Shown here: in pieces, positions 11,569 to 23,665 of the stretch
Layout of the letters: every line of letters begins with the position of its first letter
How positions within the stretch are numbered: position 1 is the first letter of the stretch
Origin: Lunularia cruciata
Taxonomy: Eukaryota; Streptophyta; Marchantiopsida; Lunulariales; Lunulariaceae
DNA length: 64,000 nucleotides
Direction: 5' to 3'
Assembly: GCA_948567375.1 (NCBI GenBank)
Contig: OX419756.1
Coordinates: forward strand, 20,527,001-20,591,000
Notes under the pieces: model-generated
The model's database searches: none
What the model was told of the DNA's origin: nothing
Seen by the model: the letters and a program-made list of their open reading frames with translations, nothing else
Made by a program: the position numbers and the translations under genes

Positions 11569-11875
11569 AGAACCTTTGGAACTTGGCAGAAACATTCTTT
11601 AATCCAAATGGTAAGAACTTCCATTGATGAAATACATTCTTGCAATGAGGATCAATGGCCAAAAATGTTGTCTTGGACTTGTCTTCCTTCTTGATTGGCA
11701 ATTGATGATGTCCTATTTGAATATCCAAAGTGCTAAAGATCTTTGCATGCTCGATCACATCAAAGATCTCCTCCACACATCTGCCTATGTATGTAGTTAC
11801 CATACATATCCTTCTTACTTGGCATCACTATAGCTAAAGCATACTCTCTATGTGAAATCTCCACCAAACAAGCCT
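11567..11875 (-). pseudogene. reverse transcriptase fragment of element D
   Basis: The minus strand encodes Ty3/gypsy RT signatures: VMPSKKDMYGNY near the start, then FSTLDI (motif A, catalytic D), a segment rich in lysine and glutamate, and FLPFGLKN with KFQRF at the end. The stretch between YGNY and FSTLD is shorter than usual for gypsy RTs, suggesting a small deletion. Motif C is missing because the fragment ends at 11567. Confidence 0.8.
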
Positions 11876-12504
11876 CCAAAAGGTCTCTACTCTAGCTCTA
11901 AATCAATGCTCTCTCCATATCACTATATTTATATGGACATCAAAAACTTGGTATATCACTAGTATCAATCTGAATACCAAGTCCTTTTAGAGCACCCAAA
12001 TTCTCCATATTAGATGCAAAAAAACCCATGTAGCTCCTTAAAAATCTCCAAACTCTCCATCTTTCCCCTCTTGTAAGCTTGGGTCGAATGTCAAGCTCCC
12101 AAGTATTCTTTGTAATTGATGTAGGAGTGGAAGATGCATTAACTAGCTATTACACCAGGCCCTTGGGAGTAGTAATGTTATGCGCTTAACCACTAGAGTC
12201 CCCAAACTTAGTGCAAAAAACTCCCTCTACTTTGGTTGCAAGTTCTATATGTCCTCTAGTTGCATCCCAAGTAGACCAAGGGTGTAACCCAAATAGACCA
12301 TGCTCACCTTGATGGACCCCAAGTAGATCATTCTCACTAGTAATCATTGAATGTGTCACAAGAATACCTTGCCCAACTTAGTCCATTGCCCCAACATGTG
12401 CTTGAATCATCTTCATAGGCACAAAGCTCACGAGTGCCCAAGTGGTGATGCCTATCAAGCACATCCTTTGTTGCTTTGCCAAGTCAAGGCTCACAATCTA
12501 GGTC

Positions 12505-13475
12505 AAACAATTCAGGTCCATAGCTTGACCTAACACCTAATATTTGGATGCCTTCAACACTACTATAACAATAGTCATACCAATATGAAAATCCATCACC
12601 CAATCCCTCTCATCGGTGTTAGATTTCACCAACTATTGTACTTATGAGTCCCAAACAAATCCAAGACCTCCCTTTTGATAAGCATGGAGCTTAGGAAGCT
12701 CATAAGTGTGGGTAAAGTGGCTTTGGGCTGTCCAACAAGGTTCACCATTGCTATAGGTGACCTATCAATTACTACCGCCATTTGAGACTAGCACCTAACA
12801 TCCAAAATGTCATCAATAGTAAGGTGGTCTAGTCATTGAATCTCATCATAAGCACATTATAGAACCTTTCTAGGTAAGAGGTTAATCCACCAAAGACAAA
12901 AAAAAAAATTAGCCTGTAATCCCACTCTAGCTAATCCAACAACATGACAAGTCCTATTCAAGAATGGACCTGATATGTAGTCACCACTACCTGTCTATGA
13001 GAACACCCATCAAAGGGATATTCTCCAAAATCTAAGCTGGAGAAATAGATTGATGAAAATAGAGATATCATGATATACATAACATTTTGGTGTGTTTTAC
13101 CCAAAACACACCAAAATGGGGATCTTGTAGACCTTGAACTCAACTAGCATGGGTATGTCCTTGACATGGCCATCCAAAAATCACCAAATGAATAGGACTA
13201 TGTCTCTCCAAATCCTATGTTCCTAGCAAGGAAATGTCTGCGAGTAGGGTCTTCTTGTAACCTTTGATTGTTGATATTGGTAATAACTTAGAATATCAAT
13301 AGACCAATTGTGCCAAATGATGTAAAGAGACTTGTCCATCAATCTCATTTCTCTCCACATACAAGTACCTTTGTACTCATATACCTACCTATAGTGTCAT
13401 AGTTAGTCTAGTGCTAATCCAAGCAAAAAACTCCAATAGACATACTCCTTCTACTAGATGTTGCCAAGCAATGAG
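12505..13475 (-). pseudogene. cytosine-5 DNA methyltransferase domain in element D
   Basis: One minus-strand frame runs from about 13475 to 12600 with about seven stops over the first 145 codons. It carries C5-methyltransferase motifs in the right order and spacing. Motif I is LLEFFAWIS (13416-13439; consensus FxGxG, with W for a glycine), followed by RYLYVERNEI (motif II-like). Motif IV is LVIFGWPCQGHTHA (13158-13175 for GWPCQG), with the catalytic cysteine intact. Motif VI is ILENIPLMG (13014-13029). After a frame shift come ERDWVMDFHIGMT (motif IX-like) and VLGQAMDLN (12510-12533), matching motif X. The enzyme family methylates cytosine in DNA using S-adenosylmethionine. This copy cannot be active. 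The identification is from motifs alone and no search was run. Confidence 0.72.
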
Positions 13476-13789
13476 TGTGGTATCCAAAGGTGATAAAGTA
13501 ATAGACTTTGGAGGCTCATTCTCACATTGGTCTCTTGGTGGTACAAAGGCTCCACTCCAAGCCTACTACACCAATTGATCCGTATGTTGCTGCAATGCCC
13601 CCTCAAAACTCCACAATGGAACATCCAAGGTGGATGGAATGATCTCACTTGTACTCCAAATCTGAGTGATCTCCTATGGCATTGGGTTATCTTCCACATT
13701 CTACTCCAATAAGTCACCAAGCTAAGTAACAGAACCATTAAAAGCTGAGATTGATGCTATGGTCCTTGACTATAGTGAGCCAAGAGTAC

Positions 13790-14175
13790 CACTACTATAG
13801 CATATTGGTAGGCATTATACCCATCCCTCACTTGACTACCAACCTGGTCTAGAGGAGGCTGTCTCCCCCCAATAGTCAATACTAAAACCCATGGAGTATA
13901 ACACTACTCCACCAAATAGCTCATCATATGACTCTATTACTATCATAATGGCTTGAGCTCTCATCACAAAGCTATCAATGACATGATCAGGCTGAATCTA
14001 GACAATGAGCTCTTTACATGTGATATATTATATAGAACCACCTCTTAGAGATGTTTGGATATAAAATGGACACCTCTCCACATCGGTCTTCCATAGCTCA
14101 AGACCAATAGCTGCAACCTTCTCCAACATAAGGAGCTACGTACCAGAGTCTAATAAGACCCTCTATGGGATATAG
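13790..14175 (-). pseudogene. aspartic protease of element D
   Basis: The minus-strand frame encodes VLLDSGT (14139-14156; D-S-G active site), then LLMLEKVAAIGLELW and CPFYIQTSL. Its end is YDELFGGVVLYSMGF, resembling the hydrophobic 'YDxLxGxxxLxxxGF' end of retroelement proteases. About five stops interrupt one otherwise continuous frame. It lies upstream of the methyltransferase reading on the same strand, with roughly 300 bp of weakly coding sequence between them. Confidence 0.6.
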
Positions 14176-14849
14176 ACATTCCTTGAAGGTCACACCAAAA
14201 GGAAAATCCCCCATTGGTTATCCTATAAGACAACTTTAGGTGTGAACAAAGCTCACTCAAAGGCAGCTCTAGTTGGTAACTCCTCCAACCTAGTTGTTGT
14301 TGCCTGCCATAAACCACTAGTCATTGAGCAAATCCCATGCTCCACAACTAAGTCAGCCCCAATATCAACCACCTCTACTCTAGAAGCAAGAACCACATCA
14401 TCCCTACTCTCACAAAGTGTGGCAGCCAACCAAAACATTGGAGTTGGGTCAACTCTCAATGTAAACATGTCATTGGCTAAGAATAAAGGGAAGTGCATAA
14501 TCAATTGAGTCTCTCCAACATCATGATAGAGTCCATCTATGTAGTAATAGATGGGTGAATAGAATCTAGTCTATCATGCACTCCATCACCATCTACCACA
14601 CTTGCAATAGGATGTCTAGGAGTCATGGATGTCATCTATAGTGCCTCAAAAAGAGTGAAAGATTGGAAAAGTTTGACTTGTCTATCAGCCTCTCCTCTCT
14701 ATGGATCTAGCTCTATTGATGCTCCTCTAGGCTTTAGAGCACATATTGCACTCCTAGTCACTACAATAGATGCATCTACTTGTACTGCTCCACACTTAAA
14801 GTCCAATATCTCTTTGTTACCAACATAAGAGGTGGAAGCTTCAACATCC

Positions 14850-15304
14850 AAATCTGATCTCCTCTAAGCTATGGCCATGCTAGCCAATCTTTGCTCCTAT
14901 TGCTCAATCCAAGTAGCTATGGTTGTATCAAAAGCATGGGTAGGTATTGCAATCCTACCAAGTGTGCGTCCTTTACCACCACCTTGTTCTCCATTACCTA
15001 GAGCTCCCTTACCACTTGCCATAGTAGTCCTCCACTTTGTAACTCTGGGTGAAGGTCAAAGCATTGGTCACACTTTGTGGCAATGGTCACATTGTCTCTA
15101 TGTTGTCTATGATTCACTAGAGGTATCATGTCCACTACCCTAAGGGCGCTCTCTCTTGTGGTGAGGTCCATCACAAGTCCAACAAGCAACACCACCACTC
15201 ATTGGCTGCTTTTGACCCAAAAATGAAGGTAAGGGTCTAGTTGCAATATGCCTTCCACTTGCTCCATAAGATCTAGGTTGTCTAGCCTACCCTTGGAAGC
15301 CAAT
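14850..15304 (-). pseudogene. gag C-terminal zinc-knuckle region of element D
   Basis: The minus strand encodes CWTCDGPHHKRERP at about 15147-15186. It fits the C-x2-C-x4-H part of a CCHC knuckle, with the final cysteine apparently changed to arginine (CGC). The frame continues across the element C insertion into 31163 (APYHVG on the far side), supporting a single interrupted gag. Several stops are present. Confidence 0.55.
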
Positions 15305-16041
15305 TGTAATACTCCAAGGACAAGAGAAGAGAGAAAACAAAGATTGCACATTCAAACATTTGATGCCCCAAAGGAGCACCTTCTCTTTATTATAAAGACA
15401 AAGCGGATCTCCTCCAAGGAAGCTCCACCATAGGATTAGGGACACATATAGGTGACATGTCAGCAAGCTCCACCCTTGGATTACTTACTTGGATGGGTGA
15501 CATGTCTGGTCTAGGTCCTATTTGGTTGGTCAAACAAGCTTTGACCGGAGTGAATCTTTTAGGGAATCTTCCTGTAGGAATCTCAAAATCATGTAAGGTA
15601 CCATTGGAAAGCTCTCGATGAGACAAAGCAAAGGGAAGGGAAGGCCAACATTTCCTCCATTGGGAGGGGGAGCTTGGCACATTTCCAAGGCCTAATTCAT
15701 CCATTTAGGCCTCTGAAATTGCCTTCAAAGATTTCAGGCATATTTCAGTTCCTACTCTATTAGTAGAAGTCCACTTTTGGTGATACCTCTTTCTGATCTA
15801 TTTAGTTCATCATGTATAACATCCTTCCAAATGTTACCAAACCAATTCTCACCATTAAATCATATGTCTAGCTATTGGTTCTAAGGTTCTCAAGTCTATT
15901 CCGGTTTCTACCCTATTAGTAGAAGTACTCTTTTGGTGATATTTCTATCTTATCTATTTTGACCATCATGTATAACATCATTCTAGATGTTATCAAACCG
16001 AATTTCACATCTAGATCATATGGCTAGCTCTTGGTATTATA
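15305..16041 (-). repeat. 3' LTR of element C
   Basis: About 737 bp, matching 28484-28850 plus 30796-31162. On the plus strand it begins TGTAATACTCC and ends GGTATTATA, where the partner LTR ends GGTATTACA, so one terminal base pair has mutated. The plus strand has a duplicated 'attagtagaagt' segment near its right end. Confidence 0.9.
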
Positions 16042-16056
16042 GACCTCCCTCCTTTT
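16042..16056 (-). other. polypurine tract of element C
   Basis: The minus strand reads AAAAGGAGGGAGGTC immediately before the 3' LTR, in the expected position and orientation. Confidence 0.7.
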
Positions 16057-16059
16057 AAG

Positions 16060-17044
16060 ACGCAACGTCCTCGTTGTGCAATTGTTGCTCAAATGCTTGC
16101 ACCAACACCGGTGCATGTGCCAAATTGGCACCGGGCTCCTAGGTTGCTTCATAGAGGGGGTAACATTTCCATTGTACTAGATAGTCCACCCGTGGATGGT
16201 GAGTACCATGCATGCATTTTTGGAGAATCCGCTCTACTTCATATTCCTTTGTGCGATCAATGAGTGTCGGACAAGGTCGAATGTCTTTTGAGGAATGACC
16301 CTGGCCAAATCAGGGAGCATATCTGCATAATAGGGAGACATGGAACACTGGATGGATCTTCATGTGTGGTGGTAGCTCAAGGTGATAGGCCACAGTGCCG
16401 ATGCGACAAAGAATCAAGAAAGGCCCAATAAAACGAGGTCTAAGCTTACGAGGTCCAACTAATGTGAGGTTGGTTGTCGATAGCCACACTTGATCCCCAA
16501 CATTGAACTCCATGTTCCTACAGTGTGCATCAGCATATTGCTTCTATTGATTTTGTGCAATCTATAATCTGTGCTTGGCGCTCTCCACACCTTGTTGGAT
16601 TCTAGAGACAAATGTGTTGACTGCATTGACCTTGGTAGCCACTGGATGTATCTTCATCAAGCTAGAAGGTGTGAAGGGATGCTCACCATACATTAGGAAG
16701 AACGGAGTGACCTAGATGGATGCATTCACTAAATTGTTGTAAGTGAATTCCACCAACGGGAGTAGGGTGTCCCACCTCTCTTGCTCTTCTAAGGTGAAGC
16801 CGCATAACATGTCTTCAATTGTGAGATTAGCCTGCTCTATTTGGCCATCTGTTTGTGGGTGGTAAGCTATGGACATGGCCAACTTGGTTTTGAAGAAACC
16901 AAAGAGTGTTTGCCAAAACAAACAGGTGAATTAGGTGCCTCTATTGGTGATGAGTACTCTAAACAAGCCATGGTGAGCAAAGATTGCATCTAAGTATAAT
17001 TGAGCTAGTTGTGGAGCGGTCACCTCCTTGGTGGTAGGGCGTAT
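16060..17044 (-). pseudogene. integrase core end, C-terminal domain and chromodomain of element C
   Basis: From 17044 downward the minus strand encodes the second half of the integrase core: AYHPQTDGQIEQANLTIED and the glutamate region LLPLVEFTYNN. The GPF-type domain follows at 16310-16513 (VGDQVWLST ... RFIGPFLI). A chromodomain lies at about 16080-16265: EYEVERILQK, then VDYLVQWKCYP and EPGANL. A TAG stands where the conserved tryptophan before EPG is expected. Chromodomains on plant gypsy integrases steer insertion towards marked chromatin. The N-terminal half of this gene is at 24354-25145, beyond element B. Confidence 0.85.
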
Positions 17045-17732
17045 TGTAGCACCCATTTGTGCATGTGTGTGGTATTGTGATATTTAGCTTGGTATTACAA
17101 GTACTTAAGAGATATTATTTATAGAGATAAATGATGGTTCTATATTAGTCATGGTTAGCTAAAGTTAGTCATCGCTAAGATGGAAGGGACTTTACTTTAG
17201 AGGAAGTAGAAAAGATGAGCACCACTATTTTGGATTTTAGTGTGTTGACTTGGTATTATTCCTAGGTGTTTGGCTTTGAGGAAAGAGTTGAGAACTCTTG
17301 GGCCCGCAAGCCTTTTTGTTTTGGATTCTTCTTTAGTCCAAGGATAGCCCATGTGAAGGAATCCTTGACTTAGTGGTTGGGTCAAGATAAGACCATATGC
17401 TTAGGGGAATATGCTCATGTGAATGGATATTCCTTTCTCCTTTTTGACTTTACTTGACTTTTAGTCTAGTAACTTGAGTTACTATGGTAATTAGTGACTT
17501 TGGTACGTAACTATTTCACAAGTATATAAACAAGGGGTGAGGAGGTATTCATCATCCTTTCATTTGCAACTATCTCTCTCTCATTGATTTCTCTAGTGAG
17601 CAATGTCTTGAGTCTTGGAGTGTTAGCCTTGGAGGAGTATGATGGAGTTCGGGTTCCTTGCCTTCTTAGTCCATGGTGCGCTACCATAATAGCCATGAGA
17701 GGTTCATCCTAAGTGAGAGATAGGCCGGCTCA
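17045..17732 (+). repeat. 5' LTR of element B
   Basis: TGTAGCACCC to GGCTCA, with A to G at the fifth base against the other LTRs. It carries the TATA box at 17523-17530. Confidence 0.92.
17523..17530 (+). promoter_or_regulatory. TATA box in the 5' LTR of element B
   Basis: TATATAAA at the same LTR position as in element A, with conserved flanks (CACAAG before, CAAGGGG after). Confidence 0.6.
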
Positions 17733-17738
17733 CATTTT

Positions 17739-17757
17739 TGGTTCCGTTGCCGGGACC
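17739..17757 (+). other. primer binding site of element B
   Basis: TGGTTCCGTTGCCGGGACC follows the LTR. It is closer than A's site to the plant gypsy TGGCGCCGTTGCCGGGGA type. Confidence 0.5.
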
Positions 17758-18792
17758 TCTCTAGAAGGCAAGATAATATTCCGCGTTCAATTCTACATTA
17801 GGCAGAAGGAGGCTATGAGAGCTCACTTGGAGAGAACATTAGGAGAGGAGAGGGCTGAACTTATGTTAGAGAACCAAGATCCATTTGTATACCATGTGGT
17901 TCATTATGATGTCTTTGAGATGATTTTGTACATCTTGTGCACATGGGAGGAATTGGAGAGATTGTGTGAGGTGGATTGCAGATTTTGGAGATCAAGGTGA
18001 TTTTGGGCAAAATCTCAAGTTTGAGATCTGGACTTGAAATTTCTACACATGATAGCTTGGGTTATCTTTCAGTTAGCACACTTGAAATTATTGTGAGAGC
18101 TTCTATGCACACTGGGCTAGAATTTTTGAAAGTTGATGGGATAAAGTGCCCCTGCAACTGCATGCTCTCTGGAAAATTGTATAGATTCTTCCATTTCTTC
18201 AATTTTCAGTGAATTGTCTTGAAAAGTACCAAGAAAATTAAGTGCATTGTATCGTACGTGCTGCCACAAAAATTAGAGAAAGATTGTTTTTGCGCAGGGC
18301 GTTATGAGTTTTTGAAGTAAGGGGGGTGGTTTTCAGACCAAATCTGAAAATTATGTGTTGAATAGAAAGGTGTCTAGGCCAAATGGCTCAATGAAAAGAT
18401 CTGAAATTTTGCAGGAAGAGATATCCTAGAGTTGTGATCAAGTGTGCACAATTTCAGAGGACTGTGACATAATGGTTCGGCGATTTGAGTGACAATGTGA
18501 GGAGGGGTCTTAGTACAGCAACAGAAATACTACCACCTTCATCAACTAGTTCTCAAGATTAGTGATGGAGATAATCTTTCAACTTATGGATAAACTATCC
18601 ATGAGAGTTAGATTAATATGCACTCTAGGATTTGATGTTGCTATAGAAATCTTGGAGCAACTTGAACTTTTTGTGTTCCCTAGAGTGGATTATTCTCAGA
18701 TGGTGTTAGTCATGTATATACTCTATTAGTAATAGAGTGAAGAAAAGAAAAGAGAAAAAAATTGAGAGAAAAAAAGATAGTGAGAGGTTTAG

Positions 18793-20215
18793 ATAGGGAA
18801 ACTTCCGGTTTTCTTTGGCAAGGATGGAGAAGACGTGGAGGCCTTTGTGAGAGACTTCAAGAGAGCTTGCATAGGAAACAATGAGAGGAGGAAGAATGAG
18901 TGGGCCTCATTATTACCAGATTTCTTTGAGGATGCAACACTTACATGGTACGAGTCAGAATACCAAAAGAGAGAGAGGAGAGATGGGGAAGAGGAGTCTT
19001 AGGAGACTTTGACTTCAGCACTCATTGAGAACTTTCTTCCTGATGAGCGTTATGAGAGATTGATGAGTGAGGTTACATTTCTCAAGCAAGGAGAAGGAGA
19101 GAAAGTGAGAGTCTATGTGGAAAGAGTGGAAAAGTTAGAGTCCTGATTTCGTATAGTGTTGAGGAAGGGTGGGGATGATGTGGAGACTACAATGATTGGC
19201 ATAGGAGCCATGCTCACCAATAATTTTGTGGGAGGGTTGAGACCACAAATGAGAAGCAAGGTGAGATATGAGAAACCTTCTTCCAAGGTTGAAGCTATCA
19301 AGATCACAATTCGTATGGAGGAGAGTTTGGAAGGGGATGAGAGTGATTTGGTGGTGAAGGAGGTTGTGCATCCTCCTCAAGGCTACAAGTGTGGTGGAAC
19401 TTCTGATACTTTGGTGACAAGGGTTGCACCACAAGTAGTGGTTGCTCCAGTTCTTGCATCTCCACCAAAAGATCCACTTCAAACCATCACAGAACAACTT
19501 GCGGATCTCAAGATCAATGTGGTGCAACTATGGGAGAAGAGAGAGGTGGATCAGAATGTAGGGAGAGGGCCTAGGAGTTATAGAAACTATCCATAAAGAG
19601 GAGGCCAACCAAACAACAATTTCAATGATAGAAATTGTTTTGGTTGTGGAGGAAGAGGCCATATCCAAAGAAATTACCCAAATTCCACTTACCATGGAGG
19701 AAGGAGTTATGAGGGAGCCAATAGAGGGAAAGAGGGAGGTAGTGAAACCCAAGTGGCTCCTAATCCAAACAAAGGTAAGGAGATAACATCCATAGATGTG
19801 GTGGAGAGCAAGTATGAGAAGGGAGAGTGCTCAAACTCCAAGAGTCTTAATTTGGAGCTTTTGGCACAAGAGAAGAAGAGAGTTCGTTTTGCAGAGGATT
19901 TTCACTCTTCTCAAGGATTCACTTCAAGCAATGATACTCATATGTCTACTAGGAGCACTCGCACCTCAACACCATCAACAACAAAGACTTCAAGGAAGAA
20001 GTTGGGGATGGAGGGCTTCTTGATCTCAAAGCAACAATGGAACTACAATGTGTTGGAGGATGTTGGTAGTCAAAAGGCTAACATCACAGTGGGCCAATTA
20101 ATTGCTTTGAACCCTACCTTGAGAAAGGAGCTTAGAGGTGGTTTGAGCTCTACAAGGAGCAAGAGGAAGAAGAAGGCAAAAGTTCCAGTATCAATGGGGG
20201 TGGTGGATGCCAAGC
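18793..20215 (+). pseudogene. gag of element B
   Basis: It aligns with A's gag throughout. The start codon has become ATA (18793-18795). A tryptophan codon has become TAG near 19000, and TAT has become TAA at 19594-19596. In the CCHC knuckle the last cysteine codon reads TAC (RNYPNST where A has RNCPNST), so zinc binding would be lost. The frame reopens at 19753 and then runs on into protease and RT. Confidence 0.85.
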
Positions 20216-21468
20216 CAGCACCATGGGAGGCTTGTGAATATGCCTCCAAGATTGATGTGAGAGTGAATGGTCACAACATCAAGGATGCATTGGTTGATGG
20301 AGGATCAGCAGTAAATGCCATGTCAGAAAGGTTGATGAAGAAGTTGGGTATGATACCCTCAAGACCTTCAACATTTGTGGTGAGCATGGAAAACAAGCAA
20401 CAAGTTCGACCAGTAGGGGTGATGGATAAAGTGGTAGTTTCAGTTATGGGAGTTCAAAATCTCATGACTTTCCAAGTCTTGAAGGATTCAAGCTATGACT
20501 TACTTCTTGGGAGGCCATGGTTGAGAGCAGCACGCACAACTGATCGATGGCACAAAGGGTACTTGAGGATTGGGCCATCAAACCATAGAGTCACAGTTCC
20601 TGTGACTAACACCACCAACACTTCACATTCAGATACACCATCTTCTGATTATTGGGAATCAGATTCTGAAGAAGGAGCTTCAGGTGTGGACACAAGCATG
20701 AAAGAGGAGACTTCCACGGAGGAGGATGAATATGAATCTGATTCAGATGTGTTTCCTTTGTGTGCTATGGATTTTGCACCTAAGCCAAAGGTTTTGAAGG
20801 ACCCACACAAATCACCATTGACACTTGATGAGGTAGAGAGAAGGTTAGCTACCCTCAAGTATGGTCCAAATGTTACCAAGGAAGAGAAGGTGAGATTTGA
20901 GGAGATTTTACACAAGTTCATCCATGTGTTTGCTTTCAGTTACAAGGATTTGAAGGAAGTCACCTTGGATGAGCACAAGATAGAAGTGGAGTCACATGCA
21001 ATACCAATCCGCCAAAAGCAACGTCGCATTAGCCCACCAATATCTTTGGTTGTGAAGGAGGAGATTGATAAGCTCAAGGAGGTTGGATTTATATTTGAGG
21101 TAGAGAATTCTGAATGGGTGTCTCCAATTGTCATTGTGAAGAAAAAGAATGGCAAGCTTTGGGTATGTGTGGATTACAAGAAGCTCAATGTTGTTACCAA
21201 GAAGGACTACTACCCATTGCCATTCATTGATGAGAACTTGGAGGAGGTTGCAAGTCATGAGAGGTACAATTTTGGAGATGGTTATAGTGGATATAACCAA
21301 ATCAAGATTGCACCAGAGCATCAACAACTCACCACATTCACCACACCTTGGGGAACTTACGCTTTCAAGGTCATGCCTTTTGGGCTTTGCAATGCTCCAG
21401 CCACATTCCAACGGTTCATGAACAAGGTATTTGAACCTTTCACAGGAAAATTTGTGAGACTTCATTGA
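19753..21468 (+). pseudogene. gag end, protease and RT N-terminal part of element B
   Basis: This 571-codon open frame keeps protease (DALVDGGSAVNAM, LLLGRPWL) and RT as far as VMPFGLCNAPATFQRFMNK. It is unbroken where A has its two RT stops, since B still reads TGG at 21113-21115 and CAA in FQRF. It ends early because two bases are missing near 21458, just before the FIDD motif, which then lies in another frame. Confidence 0.88.
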
Positions 21469-21469
21469 T

Positions 21470-22498
21470 GACTTTTGTGTCTATGGGAGCAAGGAGGAGC
21501 ACTTTGAACACCTAATCAAAGTCTTGCAACGCTTGGATGAAGCAAATGCATCACTCAACCCAGAGAAGTGCATTTTTGGATGTGAAGAAGGTCTACTCTT
21601 GGGGCACATCATCTCTAAGGATGGAATAGCAGTTGATCCTAAGAAGGTGAGGAAAATCTCAGACCTTCCATTCCCTTCAAGCTTGACAAAGTTACGCCAA
21701 TTCTTGGGGATGGTTGGATACTATAGGAGGTTCATCCTTTCATTTTCCAACAAGGCTTATGCATTGACCATCTACATGAAGAAGGGTGTAGATTACATGG
21801 TGATTTTGGAAGACAAGGAGGCTCTCAAAGCTTTTGAGGAGCTCAGGCAATCCCTTGTTATAGCACTTATTCTTGCTAAACCTGATTGGAGTAAGCCTTT
21901 CATCCTTTACACTAATGCTTCTAATGTAGCTAAAGGATGCACTCTTAGTCAATTAGACCAAGATGGGCATGATCATCCAATAGCTTATGCTAGTAGGCAG
22001 ATGGTTTCAGTAGAAAAGAACTACTCTATCACGGAGAGAGAAGGGTTGGCAGTGATCTTTGGTCTCAAGAAGTTTAGACACTACTTGATTGGAGGGAAAG
22101 CCACCATTGTCACGGATCACAAGGCTTTGAAGTACATCTTCAACAAGCCTAATGTTGAAGGGAGACTAGCAAGGTGGATGATACTCTTGTCTGCGTATGA
22201 CTACACCATTGAGGATAGGCCAGGAAAGAAACATGCAAATGCTGATTTGTTATCAAGAGCCTATGATCATGATGGAGATGAGCCAGTGGATGATTCCTTC
22301 CCGGATGAGGAGCTCATGACAATCTCAGTCACTCAAGAGGTTCCAATGGAGTACAAGGAGATTGTGGATTTTGTGACAAGAGGTAACTATCTAGAAGGAA
22401 TGCATGCTAGGGAGAGGAAGGCCCTTGCAGCAAGATCTAGACCTTACACAATGGTGGAGGATATTCTTTTTCACCAAGGAGCAGATGGTCTACTTTGA
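21470..22498 (+). pseudogene. RT C-terminal part and RNase H of element B
   Basis: After the two-base frameshift the reading continues with DEANASLNPEKC, LGHIISKDGI and LRQFLGMVGYYRRF (RT thumb), then RNase H with FILYTNASNVAKG and VTDHKALKYIF. The catalytic aspartate of FILYTDAS reads asparagine here. It ends at a TGA at 22496-22498 where A has CGG. Confidence 0.85.
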
Positions 22499-22504
22499 AG
22501 AGCA

Positions 22505-23660
22505 GTGGGTAAGGAAGAGTCTATCCTACTCATAAAGGAGTTTCATGAAGGTTTAGTATGTGGAGGACACTTTGCAGGAAAGGTGACTGCTTTCAAGATT
22601 CTAGATGCAGGTTACCATTGGAGAGGGATTTTCAAGGATTGTCTTGATTATTGCAAAACTTGTCATGTTTGTCAAGCTTTTGCTAGAAAGTCTACATCCA
22701 CTCCACCACTTAGATCAATTCCATTGCTAGGACCTTTTGAGAAGTAGGGAATTGATTTTGTAGGTCCTCTCAATAGAACCCCAAGGAACAATCGGTACAT
22801 TGTGGTAGTTACTGATTACCTTACCAAGTGGGTTGAGGCTAGACCATTGAGGGACAAGAATGAAGATGAAGTGGGTAGATTTCTTTATGAACGCATTATC
22901 ACTAGGTTTGGATGCCCTTTGGAGTTAGTTTTTGATAGAGGAGGAGAGTTTACAAGAAGCATTACTACAGCCATGCTACGACATTTCTCTGTCACACATA
23001 GAGTAACTACATCCTATAAGCCAAATTCCAATGGCTTGGCAGAGAGAACCAACCAGACCTTGTGCATGATGTTGGCCAAAGATGAAGAAATGGAGGGGGC
23101 TAAACATCATTGGGACAAGAGGATTCATGCAATTTTGTGGGAGTATAGGACAACCATGAAGACTTCCACCGGATATTCTCCATTTCAATTGGTGTTTGGT
23201 ATTGAGTCTACCTTACCTATTCACTTTGATCGTCCTACCTTCCAAAGCATTCATAGTAGATTGAAGAAAGCACAAGGAGGTGATGCAGAGAAGTCAAGGA
23301 AGGATCAACTCATGGAGTTGGAAGAGGCAAGAGCAATTGCTATGGTTCGACTGGAGCAAGCCCAAAGGAAACAAAAGGAGAGCTATGACAAGAGGCAAGG
23401 CAAGAAGAAGGTGGAGCCTTTCAAAGAAGGTGATTGGGTAATGTTGTTTGATTCCATTTGATTCAAGAGAGTGCAAAAGAAGTTTTTGCCTAAGTACTTT
23501 GGACCTTTCATAGTAGAGAAGGTGTGGGGCAATTACACCTATGATGTCAAGGAGTTGGGAGGAAGACACTTTGATAGGATTAACCATGATAAGTTGAAGA
23601 TGTACCATAGAAGGTAGAGAGGCCTTCACTTTGAGGACAAAGTGAAAACTTAGTCCGGGG
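22505..23660 (+). pseudogene. integrase of element B
   Basis: The H2C2 zinc region is complete here (HEGLVCGGHFAGK ... CKTCHVC). TGG has become TAG at 22745-22747 just before the core. The core follows with VVVTDYLTKWVEA and LVFDRGGEFT, then the NGLAERTNQTL region. A TGA at 23459-23461 is shared with element A. Confidence 0.85.
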
Positions 23661-23665
23661 GTAAA

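Larger units (their letters stand above)
11569..15304 (-). mobile_element. old gypsy-like element D with a methyltransferase domain, left part
   Basis: On the minus strand the order is gag zinc knuckle (about 15150-15190), aspartic protease (about 13790-14175), cytosine-5 methyltransferase (about 12505-13475) and reverse transcriptase (11567-11875). The element is interrupted at 15304 by element C and resumes at 31163, where the gag reading continues. RNase H and integrase are not present; the copy is cut at 11568 by the LTR relic. The interval 11876-12500 shows no domain I can name. All reading frames are heavily mutated. Confidence 0.7.
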
